64,000 bases of DNA from positions 62,001 through 126,000 of the forward strand of contig JAGAMO010000002.1 of assembly GCA_017624675.1 (NCBI GenBank), written 5' to 3'. The notes beneath the pieces are model-generated. The model worked only from the letters and a program-made list of their open reading frames with translations, did not search any database and was not told the origin of the DNA. This document shows positions 9,831-17,592 of this stretch, in pieces. Origin of the DNA: Clostridia bacterium (GTDB lineage: Bacteria; Bacillota; Clostridia; Oscillospirales; Acutalibacteraceae). A program made the position numbers and the translations under genes. Each line of letters begins with the position of its first letter. Within the stretch, counting starts at the first letter, position 1.

Positions 9831-10721
9831 TTAACTGTTTCGGTCTAATAAATAATTGGTAATCTCATAAAGAGCCTCTGTATCGCCGCCGATTTCATCT
9901 AAAGCATCTAAAGCCATATTAGAAAGCTCTGCCGCAATGGCGAACGCCTTGTCTAAGCCATAGATAGATACAAAAGTGGTCTTATTATTCTTTTCATCAC
10001 TGCCAACAGGTTTTCCTAAAACCTTTTCGTTGGCGGTTACATCTAAAATATCGTCTATAATCTGGAACGCAAGTCCTAAATTGTAACCGTATTTAGCGGC
10101 AGATTTGAGGGTTTCCTCGTCATCCTTACCCGCAGAAATACAGCCTATTGAAGCCGCGGCTATAAGCAATGCCGCAGTTTTTCTCATATACATATCCTGA
10201 AGCGCCATAGCGTCGGGTTTTTCCTCTTCAAAAGAAAGGTCTAAAACCTGACCGCCAATCATACCGTGAAGACCCGCATTGCTGCTTAAAAAGGAAATCG
10301 CCTTTAAAACCTTGTCACTGCTAACGGGTGCATTGGCACAAATAAAAAATGCCTCTGTAAGTAAAGTGTCCCCAGAAAGAAGAGCTATATCCTCCCCGTA
10401 AGCCTTGTGGCAAGACGGTTTGCCCCGTCGCATATCGTCATCGTCCATACAGGGCAAATCATCGTGAATCAGCGAGTATGTGTGTATCATCTCAAGGGCT
10501 ACGGCAAAATCGAGAGCATCTCTCACATCACCGCCGCAAAGACGGCAAAACTCCATCATTATAACAGGTCTTATTCTCTTTCCGCCGCCCTGCAAACTGT
10601 AACGGGCGGCTTCGATAACCTTTTTGTATTTAACATCGCAAAGGGGGAAAAGCTCGTCAATTCTCTTTTCCACCATTTGCTTATAATCTAAAAGCAAAGC
10701 ATTTAAATCCAATTTATTCAA
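9831..10721 (-). CDS. ispA: Farnesyl/geranylgeranyl-type polyprenyl diphosphate synthase
   Basis: A 296-residue all-helical prenyltransferase that adds isopentenyl diphosphate units to allylic diphosphates. Both aspartate-rich motifs are present: DDLPCMDDDDMRRGKPSCH (FARM-like, about 92) and IIDDILDVTAN (SARM, about 225). The start overlaps xseB by 8 nt. The chain length of the product is likely C15 by operon context, but it cannot be settled from sequence. Confidence 0.93.
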   Translation of the reverse strand: MNKLDLNALLLDYKQMVEKRIDELFPLCDVKYKKVIEAARYSLQGGGKRIRPVIMMEFCRLCGGDVRDALDFAVALEMIHTYSLIHDDLPCMDDDDMRRGKPSCHKAYGEDIALLSGDTLLTEAFFICANAPVSSDKVLKAISFLSSNAGLHGMIGGQVLDLSFEEEKPDAMALQDMYMRKTAALLIAAASIGCISAGKDDEETLKSAAKYGYNLGLAFQIIDDILDVTANEKVLGKPVGSDEKNNKTTFVSIYGLDKAFAIAAELSNMALDALDEIGGDTEALYEITNYLLDRNS

Positions 10722-10905
10722 CCTCGCTAAGCTGTGTAATTTTAATTTCTGCTTCCTTTAAGGCATTTCTACAGTCCTTAACATTAGTCATTCCCTTTTC
10801 GAAAAGAGTAATCGACTCCTCAAGTGTGCAGTCACCCTTTTGAAGTTTTTCGACAACCTCTTCCAAGGATTTTAAAGCGGTTTCAAAATCAATTTTTTCT
10901 GCCAT
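10714..10905 (-). CDS. xseB: Exodeoxyribonuclease VII small subunit
   Basis: A 63-residue helical protein with the typical FETALKSLEEVVEKLQKGDC opening, LEESITLFEKG and a short C-terminal helix. Several copies bind the long coiled coil of XseA to form the single-strand-specific exonuclease VII. It is immediately downstream of xseA and overlaps ispA by 8 nt. Confidence 0.93.
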   Translation of the reverse strand: MAEKIDFETALKSLEEVVEKLQKGDCTLEESITLFEKGMTNVKDCRNALKEAEIKITQLSEVE

Positions 10906-10906
10906 A

Positions 10907-12106
10907 TCATTTCACCTTAATTTCCTTTACCTTTGCCTTTACTGTGCCGTCGGCAAAGCGAATATCAATTAAATCGTCTTGTTTTAGTTCTTTAACACTT
11001 TGGAGTACCTTCTCAGCCCGACTTACAACCGAAAAGCCTCTCGCCATAGTTTTAAGGGGACTTAAAGCATCAAGCTTTCCTGCGTTTTCGCTAAACTCCA
11101 ATTTGCAAGAATTTATTTTTTCTTTTAGTTCCACCGAGAGTTTATCGCTTAGTCGGTCAATAATTTCTGCCTTGGAGTTCAAAAACTCAACTGCAGTATT
11201 TTTATCTAAGCTTACCCTTTCAAGCCTTAGTTTACAGTTTTCAAACTTGAGCTTTAATAAATTTGAAAGCCTATCCTTATAAGCACCAAGTTGTGACAAA
11301 ATTTCTGCCATATCGGGCACTGCCAATTCTGCCGCCGCAGAGGGTGTTGGTGCCCTTAAATCTGCCACAAAATCACTTATGGTAAAATCGGTTTCGTGAC
11401 CCACCGCCGAAATTACGGGGAAAGGCGCTTCATATATCTTGTAAGCTAATTTCTCATCGTTAAACGCCCATAAATCCTCTGCCGAGCCGCCGCCTCTGCC
11501 AATTATGCAAAGGTCAATACCCTCTAAAGCGTAAAGTCCATCTAATGCCTCAAGCATTTCGGGAACAGCAAAATCGCCCTGCACTGAAACGGGACACATT
11601 AAAACCTCTGCCACAGGCCAACGGCGGGAAAGAATATTTAAAATATCTCTTACAGCCGCACCGCTAGAAGATGTTACAACCGCAATTTTCTTTGGAAACT
11701 TAGGCAATGGTCTTTTACTGTCAGGGTCAAACAGCCCCTCTTTTTCAAGCTTTACCTTTACTTGCTCAAAACGTCTTGCAATATCCCCAAGACCTGCCTC
11801 GGTTATATCCTCGGCATAAATGCGATACTGTCCGTCCTTTTCGTAAACAGACACCCTACCTCTTACTGCTACCTGCATTCCGTTTTCTAAATCAAACTTT
11901 AAACGGGAAGCAAAGGAGCGGAACATAACGCAACTGATAGAAGCATCATTATCTTTAAGAGTAAAATAAATATGACCGCTGCTATAGTGATTTTTAAGGT
12001 TTGAAATTTCGCCCAAAACACAAATGCTTGACAGTCTCGGGTCACCCTCGATTAAGTTTTTAACATAAAAATTTAACTGTTTAACACTTAATGCGCTTTG
12101 TGTCAT
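10907..12106 (-). CDS. xseA: Exodeoxyribonuclease VII large subunit
   Basis: A 399-residue catalytic subunit of exonuclease VII. It has an N-terminal OB-fold (about 1-100), a central catalytic domain containing GRGGGSAEDLWAFNDE (about 198) and SAVGHETDFTISDFVADLRA (about 228), a long coiled-coil arm (about 265-350), and a short C-terminal segment. The genes nusB-xseA-xseB are only a few bases apart; folD, which lies here in Bacillus, is absent. Confidence 0.95.
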   Translation of the reverse strand: MTQSALSVKQLNFYVKNLIEGDPRLSSICVLGEISNLKNHYSSGHIYFTLKDNDASISCVMFRSFASRLKFDLENGMQVAVRGRVSVYEKDGQYRIYAEDITEAGLGDIARRFEQVKVKLEKEGLFDPDSKRPLPKFPKKIAVVTSSSGAAVRDILNILSRRWPVAEVLMCPVSVQGDFAVPEMLEALDGLYALEGIDLCIIGRGGGSAEDLWAFNDEKLAYKIYEAPFPVISAVGHETDFTISDFVADLRAPTPSAAAELAVPDMAEILSQLGAYKDRLSNLLKLKFENCKLRLERVSLDKNTAVEFLNSKAEIIDRLSDKLSVELKEKINSCKLEFSENAGKLDALSPLKTMARGFSVVSRAEKVLQSVKELKQDDLIDIRFADGTVKAKVKEIKVK

Positions 12107-12107
12107 A

Positions 12108-12500
12108 CTAAATCTTTTTAGCCACTGTAGACAAAATGCCGTTTACAAACGAAGCGTCAGCCTCGGTAGCATATTTTTTGCATATTTCAACAGCCTCGTT
12201 AATAGAAACCGCAAGAGGAATTTCGTCCATAAACTTAATCTCAAAAAGAGCCAAACGCAAAATACTGAGTGCAGTTTTGGAAATACGGTCAATTTTCCAA
12301 CCAACGGCATTTTCGGAAATTATGCCGTCTAACTCCTCAACATTTTCATATACACCGCTAAAAACCGCCTTGATATAATCATCGGCCACAAGGTCGCGGG
12401 TCTCATGTGCCAAATCTAAAATTTCTTCAACACTTTCCTTTGAAAAAATCTTTTCAAATATGAGTATAAAGGCTTCTTCTCTTGCCATTTTTCGTGTCAT
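12108..12500 (-). CDS. nusB: Transcription antitermination factor NusB
   Basis: A 130-residue helical RNA-binding protein that, with NusE (S10), binds boxA and prevents premature termination on rRNA operons. The N-terminal RKMAREEAFILIFEKIF and C-terminal SINEAVEICKKYA(T)EADASFVNGIL stretches are typical. It is the first gene of the minus-strand operon, with ribosome site AGAGGTG and a clear promoter at 12539-12567. Confidence 0.93.
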   Translation of the reverse strand: MTRKMAREEAFILIFEKIFSKESVEEILDLAHETRDLVADDYIKAVFSGVYENVEELDGIISENAVGWKIDRISKTALSILRLALFEIKFMDEIPLAVSINEAVEICKKYATEADASFVNGILSTVAKKI

Positions 12501-12538
12501 AAAGGCACCTCTTTCACATAAAGGATATAATTATATTC

Positions 12539-12567
12539 ATTATACACTGAAATATGCATAATTTCAA
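12539..12567 (-). promoter_or_regulatory. Sigma-A promoter of the nusB-to-tyrS operon
   Basis: On the minus strand TTGAAA (12562-12567) and TATAAT (12539-12544) are separated by 17 bp. The start of transcription should be near 12532, giving a leader of about 30 nt before nusB. Confidence 0.8.
12548..12566. promoter_or_regulatory. Palindrome within the nusB operon promoter, possible ArgR operator
   Basis: TGAAAT and ATTTCA arms flank ATGCATA, placing a 19-bp inverted repeat exactly between and partly over the -10 and -35 boxes. The core AATATGCATAA occurs again at 12572-12582. Arm sequence and spacing are close to ARG boxes (TGAAT/ATTCA arms), and the operon encodes ArgR; binding by ArgR is inference. 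Confidence 0.4.
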
Positions 12568-12605
12568 GGATAATATGCATAAAACTGTACTTGCTTCAAA
12601 AAAAC

Positions 12606-12634
12606 TTGACAAAAAATAAAGTGGGATGTAAAAT
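12606..12634 (+). promoter_or_regulatory. Sigma-A promoter of thrS
   Basis: TTGACA (12606-12611) and TAAAAT (12629-12634) with a 17-bp spacer. Transcription should start near 12641, at the 5' end of the T-box leader. Confidence 0.85.
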
Positions 12635-12640
12635 ATCACT

Positions 12641-12891
12641 GTAAAGCGTTGATGAGGACAAGTAATTTTGCTTTGTTTCTTCAAGAGAGTGTGGGTCCAA
12701 GGCTGAAAACCCGCACAAGAAACTGACAAAACGAAACCACCTTTGAGCGCCAAGGGTTGCAACTTGGCCGTGAGACTCGCGTTAAGAGTGAAAAAAGTGT
12801 TCGGCTTTTGCCGAAAATACGGGTGGAACCGCGGAGAAATTACACTTCGTCCCGAAAGACATAGCGTCTTTCGAGGCGGAGTTTATTTTTT
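12641..12891 (+). promoter_or_regulatory. T-box riboswitch (tRNA-Thr sensing) with terminator
   Basis: The leader carries the lower stem I element around GATGAGGACAAGTA (near 12650), a specifier region GAAACCACC with a Thr codon ACC (12736-12738, or the next triplet 12739-12741), and the T-box GGGTGGAACCGCGG (12821-12834). The terminator pairs 12845-12860 with 12866-12881 (one mismatch, two G-U pairs) and ends in a T-run at 12882-12891. Uncharged tRNA-Thr should stabilise the antiterminator and switch thrS on. The ribosome site GGAGG (12892-12896) follows directly. Confidence 0.95.
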
Positions 12892-12902
12892 GGAGGAAAA
12901 TT

Positions 12903-14846
12903 ATGATTAAAGTAACTTTAAAAGGCGATGTTGTAAAGGAATTTGAAGCCGGCATCACCGCTTATGAGGTAGCAAAAGAAATCAGCATGGGTCTTGCAAA
13001 ATCTGCTTGCGCTGCAAGAATTAACGGTGAAAACAAAGACCTTAGAACTGAACTTAATGAAGACTGCGCCTTAGAAATTTTAACATTTGACGATGATTAC
13101 GGTAAGTGGACCTTCCGCCACACCGCATCACACATTTTGGCTCAGGCTGTTAAGCGTTTATTCCCCGACGCTCTTGTTACAATCGGCCCTGCAGTTGACG
13201 ACGGTTTTTATTACGATTTTGATGTTAAAAACAGTTTCACTCCCGATGACCTTTTGAAAATCGAAGCTGAAATGAAGAAAATCGTTAAAGAGGATATTAA
13301 AATCGAAAGATTTACAATGTCACGCGACGAGGCTTTAAAATATTTCAAAGAAAAGAACGAGCCTTATAAGGTAGAACTTGTAGAGGCTATTGACGAAGGC
13401 GCAGAAATCAGCTTTTATTCTCAAGGCGATTTTACCGACCTTTGTGCAGGCGCACATCTTATGAGCACAGGTTTGGTTAAAGCATTCAAGCTTACCTCTG
13501 CAACAGGCGCATATTGGAGAGGCAACTCTGCAAACAAAATGCTCTGCCGTGTTTACGGTACCGCTTTCCCCAAGGCTTCAATGCTTGAGGAACACCTTGC
13601 AATGCTCGAAGAAGCAAAGAAACGCGACCACAACAAGCTTGGCCGTGAGTTAGAACTCTTCACCACCGCCGATGTTATCGGTCAAGGACTTCCCATTATG
13701 CTTCCAAAGGGCGCTAAAATTATTCAAACACTTCAGCGCTTTGTTGAAGACGAAGAATACAAACGCGGTTGGCAGCTTACCAAAACTCCTTATATGGCAA
13801 AGCGCGAGCTTTACAAATTATCGGGTCACTGGGACCACTATTTAGACGGTATGTTCGTTATGGGCGACCCCGAGGATGAGTCTAAGGAATGCTTTGCTCT
13901 TCGTCCTATGACCTGTCCTTTCCAATATCAGGCATATTTAAACCGTGCACGTTCTTACCGTGATTTACCCCTTAGATACAACGAGACCTCTACCCTCTTC
14001 AGAAACGAGGAATCGGGTGAAATGCACGGCCTTATCCGTGTTCGTCAGTTCACAATTTCCGAGGGTCACTTAATGTGTACCCCCGAACAGTTAGAGGACG
14101 AGTTCCGTTCTTGCTTGGAACTTGCAATTTATATGCTTAAGACCTTAGGTCTTTACGAGGATGTTTCCTACCGTTTCTCACAGTGGGACCCCGAGGATAC
14201 CGAGAAATATATTGGCACACCCGAGCAGTGGAATAAAACTCAGACTATGATGGCAAAAATCCTCGACCATCTTGAAATCCCTTACAAGGTTGGTATCGGC
14301 GAGGCCGCATTTTACGGACCCAAGCTTGACATTCAGATTAAGAATGTTTACGGCAAGGAAGACACACTTATCACAATTCAAATAGACGAGTTACTTGCCG
14401 AGAAATTCGGTATGGAATATGTTGATAAGGACGGCGTTAAAAAGAACCCCTGCATTATCCACAGAACTTCTATCGGCTGTTATGAGCGTACCCTTGCATT
14501 GCTTATTGAAAAATATGCAGGTGCTTTCCCAATGTGGTTGGCTCCCGTTCAGGTTAAACTTCTCCCCATTGCTGACCGCCACACTGATTACGCTTATGAA
14601 ATCAAGCGCAAGCTTGAAGAAAAGGGTATGAGGGTTGAGCTTGATGACCGCAACGAAAAAATCGGTTACAAGATTAGAGAAGCCAGACTTCAAAAGGTTC
14701 CCTATATGCTCATTATCGGCGATAGCGAGGTTGAAAAGGGCGAGGTTTCTGTTCGCCGCAGAGGCGAGGACGGCGACCTTGGTGCTATGTCAGCCGAAAG
14801 CTTTATAACTCTTGCAGTAGAAGAAATTGAAACCAAAAAAATTTAA
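12903..14846 (+). CDS. thrS: Threonyl-tRNA synthetase
   Basis: A 647-residue class II synthetase. In order it has an N-terminal TGS domain (about 1-60), an editing/SAD domain with the HTASHILAQAV and later GAHLMSTG-type metal-site sequences (about 73-225), the catalytic core with the zinc Cys and His residues (LRPMTCPFQYQAYL, then HGLIRVRQF), and the C-terminal anticodon-binding domain (from about 545). The start ATG follows GGAGG by 6 nt. It is controlled by the T-box leader upstream, the only T-box in this window. Confidence 0.97.
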   Translation: MIKVTLKGDVVKEFEAGITAYEVAKEISMGLAKSACAARINGENKDLRTELNEDCALEILTFDDDYGKWTFRHTASHILAQAVKRLFPDALVTIGPAVDDGFYYDFDVKNSFTPDDLLKIEAEMKKIVKEDIKIERFTMSRDEALKYFKEKNEPYKVELVEAIDEGAEISFYSQGDFTDLCAGAHLMSTGLVKAFKLTSATGAYWRGNSANKMLCRVYGTAFPKASMLEEHLAMLEEAKKRDHNKLGRELELFTTADVIGQGLPIMLPKGAKIIQTLQRFVEDEEYKRGWQLTKTPYMAKRELYKLSGHWDHYLDGMFVMGDPEDESKECFALRPMTCPFQYQAYLNRARSYRDLPLRYNETSTLFRNEESGEMHGLIRVRQFTISEGHLMCTPEQLEDEFRSCLELAIYMLKTLGLYEDVSYRFSQWDPEDTEKYIGTPEQWNKTQTMMAKILDHLEIPYKVGIGEAAFYGPKLDIQIKNVYGKEDTLITIQIDELLAEKFGMEYVDKDGVKKNPCIIHRTSIGCYERTLALLIEKYAGAFPMWLAPVQVKLLPIADRHTDYAYEIKRKLEEKGMRVELDDRNEKIGYKIREARLQKVPYMLIIGDSEVEKGEVSVRRRGEDGDLGAMSAESFITLAVEEIETKKI

Positions 14847-14855
14847 AAATTTTTT

Positions 14856-14890
14856 AAATCCTCTGCTTTAAAGTAGAGGATTTTCTTTTT
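14856..14890 (+). terminator. Terminator of thrS
   Basis: AAATCCTCT (14856-14864) pairs with AGAGGATTT (14875-14883), extended by inner pairs, and is followed by a T-rich tail to 14891. Confidence 0.85.
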
Positions 14891-14900
14891 TAAAATCTTT

Positions 14901-14941
14901 CCTTAAATTATTTAAATTTTTTTTGAAAAAATAATTTAAGG
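14901..14941 (+). promoter_or_regulatory. AT-rich hairpin that pairs with the ribosome site of the next gene
   Basis: CCTTAAATTATTT (14901-14913) is perfectly complementary to AAATAATTTAAGG (14929-14941). The last bases of the 3' arm are the first part of the AAGGGGTGA ribosome site (14938-14946) of the small gene at 14952. The stem could limit translation initiation, possibly in a temperature-dependent way (inference). Confidence 0.45.
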
Positions 14942-14951
14942 GGTGAAAAAA

Positions 14952-15167
14952 ATGAAAGACAAAAAGAAAATGTCACATATGACCTATGTTCACACAACCG
15001 ACAACGAGCCTGACACTGCTTTTGATTTAGTGAATTTCTACGGCACCTATGAAATTCAAAAAACTGCTGATGCGCCCAACACCTATCCCGCAATAGCGCA
15101 AGGCTTTAACAAAAAACAGTCGCAAAACGATAGACAAAATCCACATTCTAAAAAAGAAATTTGGTAA
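14952..15167 (+). CDS. Small hydrophilic protein of unknown function
   Basis: A 71-residue, Lys/Asn/Asp-rich protein with no membrane segment, cysteine motif or recognisable domain; the start is MKDKKKMSHMTYVHTTD. ATG at 14952 is preferred over the GTG at 14943 because it lies about 7 nt after the AAGGGGTG ribosome site, whereas the GTG overlaps that site. The middle part (DTAFDLVNFYGTYEIQ, then NTYPAIAQG) looks conserved-like rather than random, but I do not recognise the family. It stands alone between thrS and rpmE, and rpmE has its own promoter just downstream. Confidence 0.65.
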   Translation: MKDKKKMSHMTYVHTTDNEPDTAFDLVNFYGTYEIQKTADAPNTYPAIAQGFNKKQSQNDRQNPHSKKEIW

Positions 15168-15191
15168 ATATTATATTTTTTAAAAAAACAC

Positions 15192-15220
15192 TTGCATTTT
15201 GAACTCAAATGTGTTATTAT
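15192..15220 (+). promoter_or_regulatory. Sigma-A promoter of rpmE
   Basis: TTGCAT (15192-15197) and TATTAT (15215-15220) with a 17-bp spacer; start near 15227. This makes any translation start upstream of that point impossible and supports the GTG start at 15255. Confidence 0.7.
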
Positions 15221-15254
15221 CACTTTTGCAGTATTTTTGAAAGGGGTGACAATA

Positions 15255-15458
15255 GTGAAAGAAGGTATTCATCCACAGTATGAGAAGGTAACCGTTAAGT
15301 GTGCTTGCGGTGCAGAGTTCGAAACCGGTTCAACAAAGAAGGACATTCGTTTGGATATTTGTTCAAAGTGTCATCCATTTTTCACAGGTAAGCAGAAATT
15401 GGTAGATACCGGCGGACGTGTTGATAGATTCAACAAGCGTTTCAATATTAACGGCTAA
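15255..15458 (+). CDS. rpmE: 50S ribosomal protein L31 (zinc-binding form)
   Basis: A 67-residue L31 beginning with GTG ([19 protein letters not shown]), preceded by AAGGGGTGA. Two Cys pairs, VKCACG and ICSKCHPF, mark the zinc-binding C+ type, and the C-terminal [11 protein letters not shown] is the family signature. It bridges the 30S head and the 50S central protuberance. It is a single-gene unit with promoter 15192-15220 and terminator 15477-15510. A paralogue lacking the cysteines is common under zinc limitation but is not in this window. Confidence 0.95.
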   Translation: MKEGIHPQYEKVTVKCACGAEFETGSTKKDIRLDICSKCHPFFTGKQKLVDTGGRVDRFNKRFNING

Positions 15459-15476
15459 TCTTTAGATTACTAACTA

Positions 15477-15510
15477 AAAAGACTGTCCCAAAAGACAGTC
15501 TTTTATTTTT
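15477..15510 (+). terminator. Terminator of rpmE
   Basis: AAAAGACTGTC (15477-15487) pairs perfectly with GACAGTCTTTT (15494-15504), followed by TTTTATTTTT. Confidence 0.9.
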
Positions 15511-15529
15511 CTAAAAAGGAGGGTTTTTC

Positions 15530-16153
15530 TTGAGTTTTTTAACAATTAAAGAAGAAAGCCATAGCGAATACATAGAAAAGCGTTCAAAATTCTTATGTTC
15601 GGCTTTCCCTTGTGAAACCGAAGCGGAAGCCCTTGCTATTTTGGAAAAAATCAAAACAAAATATTGGGATGCTAGACACAACTGCCACGCTTTTATTGTT
15701 GACGACGGTCGCACATCCCGTTTTTCTGACGACGGCGAACCTCACGGCACTGCGGGAAAACCTATTTTAGAGGTTATTTCCGCCAAAAAACTTGTTAATG
15801 TTTTGGTTGTGGTGACCCGTTATTTCGGCGGTGTGCTTTTGGGTACGGGCGGTCTTGTTCGTGCTTACTCTACAGCCACCAAGGATGCATTAGACAGTGC
15901 AACCGTTGTGGAAATGGTGCCTTGCACTCTGTTTAGAATAAACTGCTCTTACAGCGACCACCCTTCCCTTTCAAGACTTATTGAAAACAGCAACGCAAAT
16001 CTTAAAAACACCGATTTTGCCGAAAATGTTACGGTAGATATTGTTTTGAAAGATGAGGATATTGCCTCTTTCAAACACAGTCTTACAGAAAACTTTTCAG
16101 GAAAATTAAAAATGGAGGAAACGGGCAAAACCGTCTCCCCCTTTGAAGTTTAA
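15530..16153 (+). CDS. YigZ/IMPACT-family protein
   Basis: A 207-residue protein of the YigZ/IMPACT family (UPF0029). The hallmark DDGEPHGTAGKP (about 64-75) and VTRYFGGVLLGTGGLVRAY (about 93-111) are intact, and a second ferredoxin-like domain forms the C-terminus (about 135-200). In eukaryotes IMPACT regulates Gcn2; bacterial members are linked to translation or RNA binding, and the exact activity is unknown. TTG is the start, 7 nt after AAGGAGG. Its stop shares the TTAA palindrome with the convergent gene at 16150, so the two coding regions overlap by 4 bp. Confidence 0.9.
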   Translation: MSFLTIKEESHSEYIEKRSKFLCSAFPCETEAEALAILEKIKTKYWDARHNCHAFIVDDGRTSRFSDDGEPHGTAGKPILEVISAKKLVNVLVVVTRYFGGVLLGTGGLVRAYSTATKDALDSATVVEMVPCTLFRINCSYSDHPSLSRLIENSNANLKNTDFAENVTVDIVLKDEDIASFKHSLTENFSGKLKMEETGKTVSPFEV

Positions 16154-16830
16154 TTTTTACTTCTTTTTAATTTTTCTTTCCAATACCCAAAGCAGGATAT
16201 ACCCTCTGCCAAAACACAAACGGGTATTGCAACTAATCCGTCTATTACCGAATGCTGTTTTATAAAAACAGTTGAAAGACAAACTAATATGCAAAATACT
16301 ACAACTGCCGATTTGGTTACCCAAGAGGCAGTTTTTTCTTTTAGCCAAATAGATGCAATTCCGATAGAATACGCCACATGAAGCGACGGGCAAACATTAG
16401 AGTTCGTGTCCGCCGTTTGCAATAATGCTACAATGTCCGTCAAGAAATTATCTCTTGGATAAACATCGGGTCGCAAGGGCTGATAATTTGGGAAGATAAC
16501 ATAAATTACCATAGCGGTTATTTGAGTTACAATTATAAAAATCTGCAGACGCTTAAAGTTTTCAACATTGTAAAACATAAAATACAAAAGCGAAACCACA
16601 ATAAGCAGATACCAGCCCACATAAGGTAAAACAAACCATTCACAAAACGGAATTTTATAGTCAAGCCCACAATGGATAGCAAAGCCACTGTTATTTGGAA
16701 TTATATTCTCGGTCAAGAAATAAAGGGTAAAATAAACAACCCATCCAAACAGTAATTTAAGGTGGGAAAATTTGGGGTCGTTAAGTTTTCTTAAAGAAAA
16801 TCCCCTATAATCCACAACAGGTTTTTTCAT
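16150..16830 (-). CDS. PAP2-superfamily membrane phosphatase/phosphotransferase
   Basis: A 226-residue membrane protein with about five or six membrane segments. The PAP2 signature appears as RPDVYP (motif 1 region, about 122), CPSLHVAYS (motif 2, about 143) and FIKQHSVIDG (motif 3, about 190); both catalytic histidines and the Asp are present. It resembles the inositol-phosphotransferase (AUR1-like) branch of PAP2. It starts 2 nt after the plsC-like stop, which suggests a lipid-phosphate substrate (inference). Confidence 0.8.
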   Translation of the reverse strand: MKKPVVDYRGFSLRKLNDPKFSHLKLLFGWVVYFTLYFLTENIIPNNSGFAIHCGLDYKIPFCEWFVLPYVGWYLLIVVSLLYFMFYNVENFKRLQIFIIVTQITAMVIYVIFPNYQPLRPDVYPRDNFLTDIVALLQTADTNSNVCPSLHVAYSIGIASIWLKEKTASWVTKSAVVVFCILVCLSTVFIKQHSVIDGLVAIPVCVLAEGISCFGYWKEKLKRSKN

Positions 16831-16831
16831 T

Positions 16832-17575
16832 TTAACCCTCCTTGTTTTTGGGGTAGAGTTTTTTTGGTATATTTCTGTATGGAACTACAGTATGTACTGG
16901 CAAACTTCTTGCCATTTCGGTAATTTCAGCCATCAAATATTTGCAAATTCTGTCTCTTTCGCCGTCCATATCGGCATCGGGATTAAAGGTTATAGGTTTT
17001 CCTAAATACATTTTTGCCAAATTAGGAGCTATATACAAAGGAGTAAAGGAGAGTGCCTTGCCCGTCTTTTTATAATACAGCCTTGCAATATCAATAAATT
17101 TATCTTGAAAATTATAAATTATATTATTATACTTTTCGTCTTTTTCGGGGAAAACAACTACATTATTCCCCTCTTTAAGGCGTTTTACGGTTGTTTTAAA
17201 GGTAGATAAAATTCTAGCATCTCGGAAAACGCCAATAGTGTTTGCATTATTAAAAATAAAGGAAGCTAAAGGTGCTATTATAAAGGATAATGCTTTATAA
17301 AACAGATGAGTCCATTTAGGCTTTTGCGACCAAAAATCTCTGAAAGCATACTCAGGGACTGTTTTTACACTCATCATTTCCCCTGCACACCAAGTATAAT
17401 GGTCGCCGGGGGTATAAAATTCACAAGCGATAGGTCCGTACATCTGACTGTGGTTTCCCACAATTAATGTAGGCTCAGAGGGTAAATTTTCCTCACCCTC
17501 TACCTTGAATTTCGGACTAAAAAGCCAAACAAACCACTTAATCACTCGATAAGTCAGCGGTCCTTTTTTATCCAT
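16832..17575 (-). CDS. PlsC-like acyltransferase homologue with altered active site
   Basis: A 247-residue protein of the glycerol-phosphate acyltransferase (PlsC) family. The family block I HX4D motif is changed: after GNHSQMYGP the residue expected to be Asp is Gly, and block III reads FPEKDEKYN instead of FPEGTRS. Block IV is recognisable as SFTPLYIAP (about 175). It may be a divergent acyltransferase or a non-catalytic relative. It lies between ktrA and the PAP2 gene with short gaps, so it is probably co-transcribed from the ktrB promoter. Confidence 0.7.
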   Translation of the reverse strand: MDKKGPLTYRVIKWFVWLFSPKFKVEGEENLPSEPTLIVGNHSQMYGPIACEFYTPGDHYTWCAGEMMSVKTVPEYAFRDFWSQKPKWTHLFYKALSFIIAPLASFIFNNANTIGVFRDARILSTFKTTVKRLKEGNNVVVFPEKDEKYNNIIYNFQDKFIDIARLYYKKTGKALSFTPLYIAPNLAKMYLGKPITFNPDADMDGERDRICKYLMAEITEMARSLPVHTVVPYRNIPKKLYPKNKEG

Positions 17576-17592
17576 TTTACAGTATCCTCTCT

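Noticed and set aside
12514-12762. 82-codon open frame on the minus strand over the thrS leader
   Set aside because: It runs through the nusB promoter and T-box leader, has no ribosome site and no recognisable protein features.
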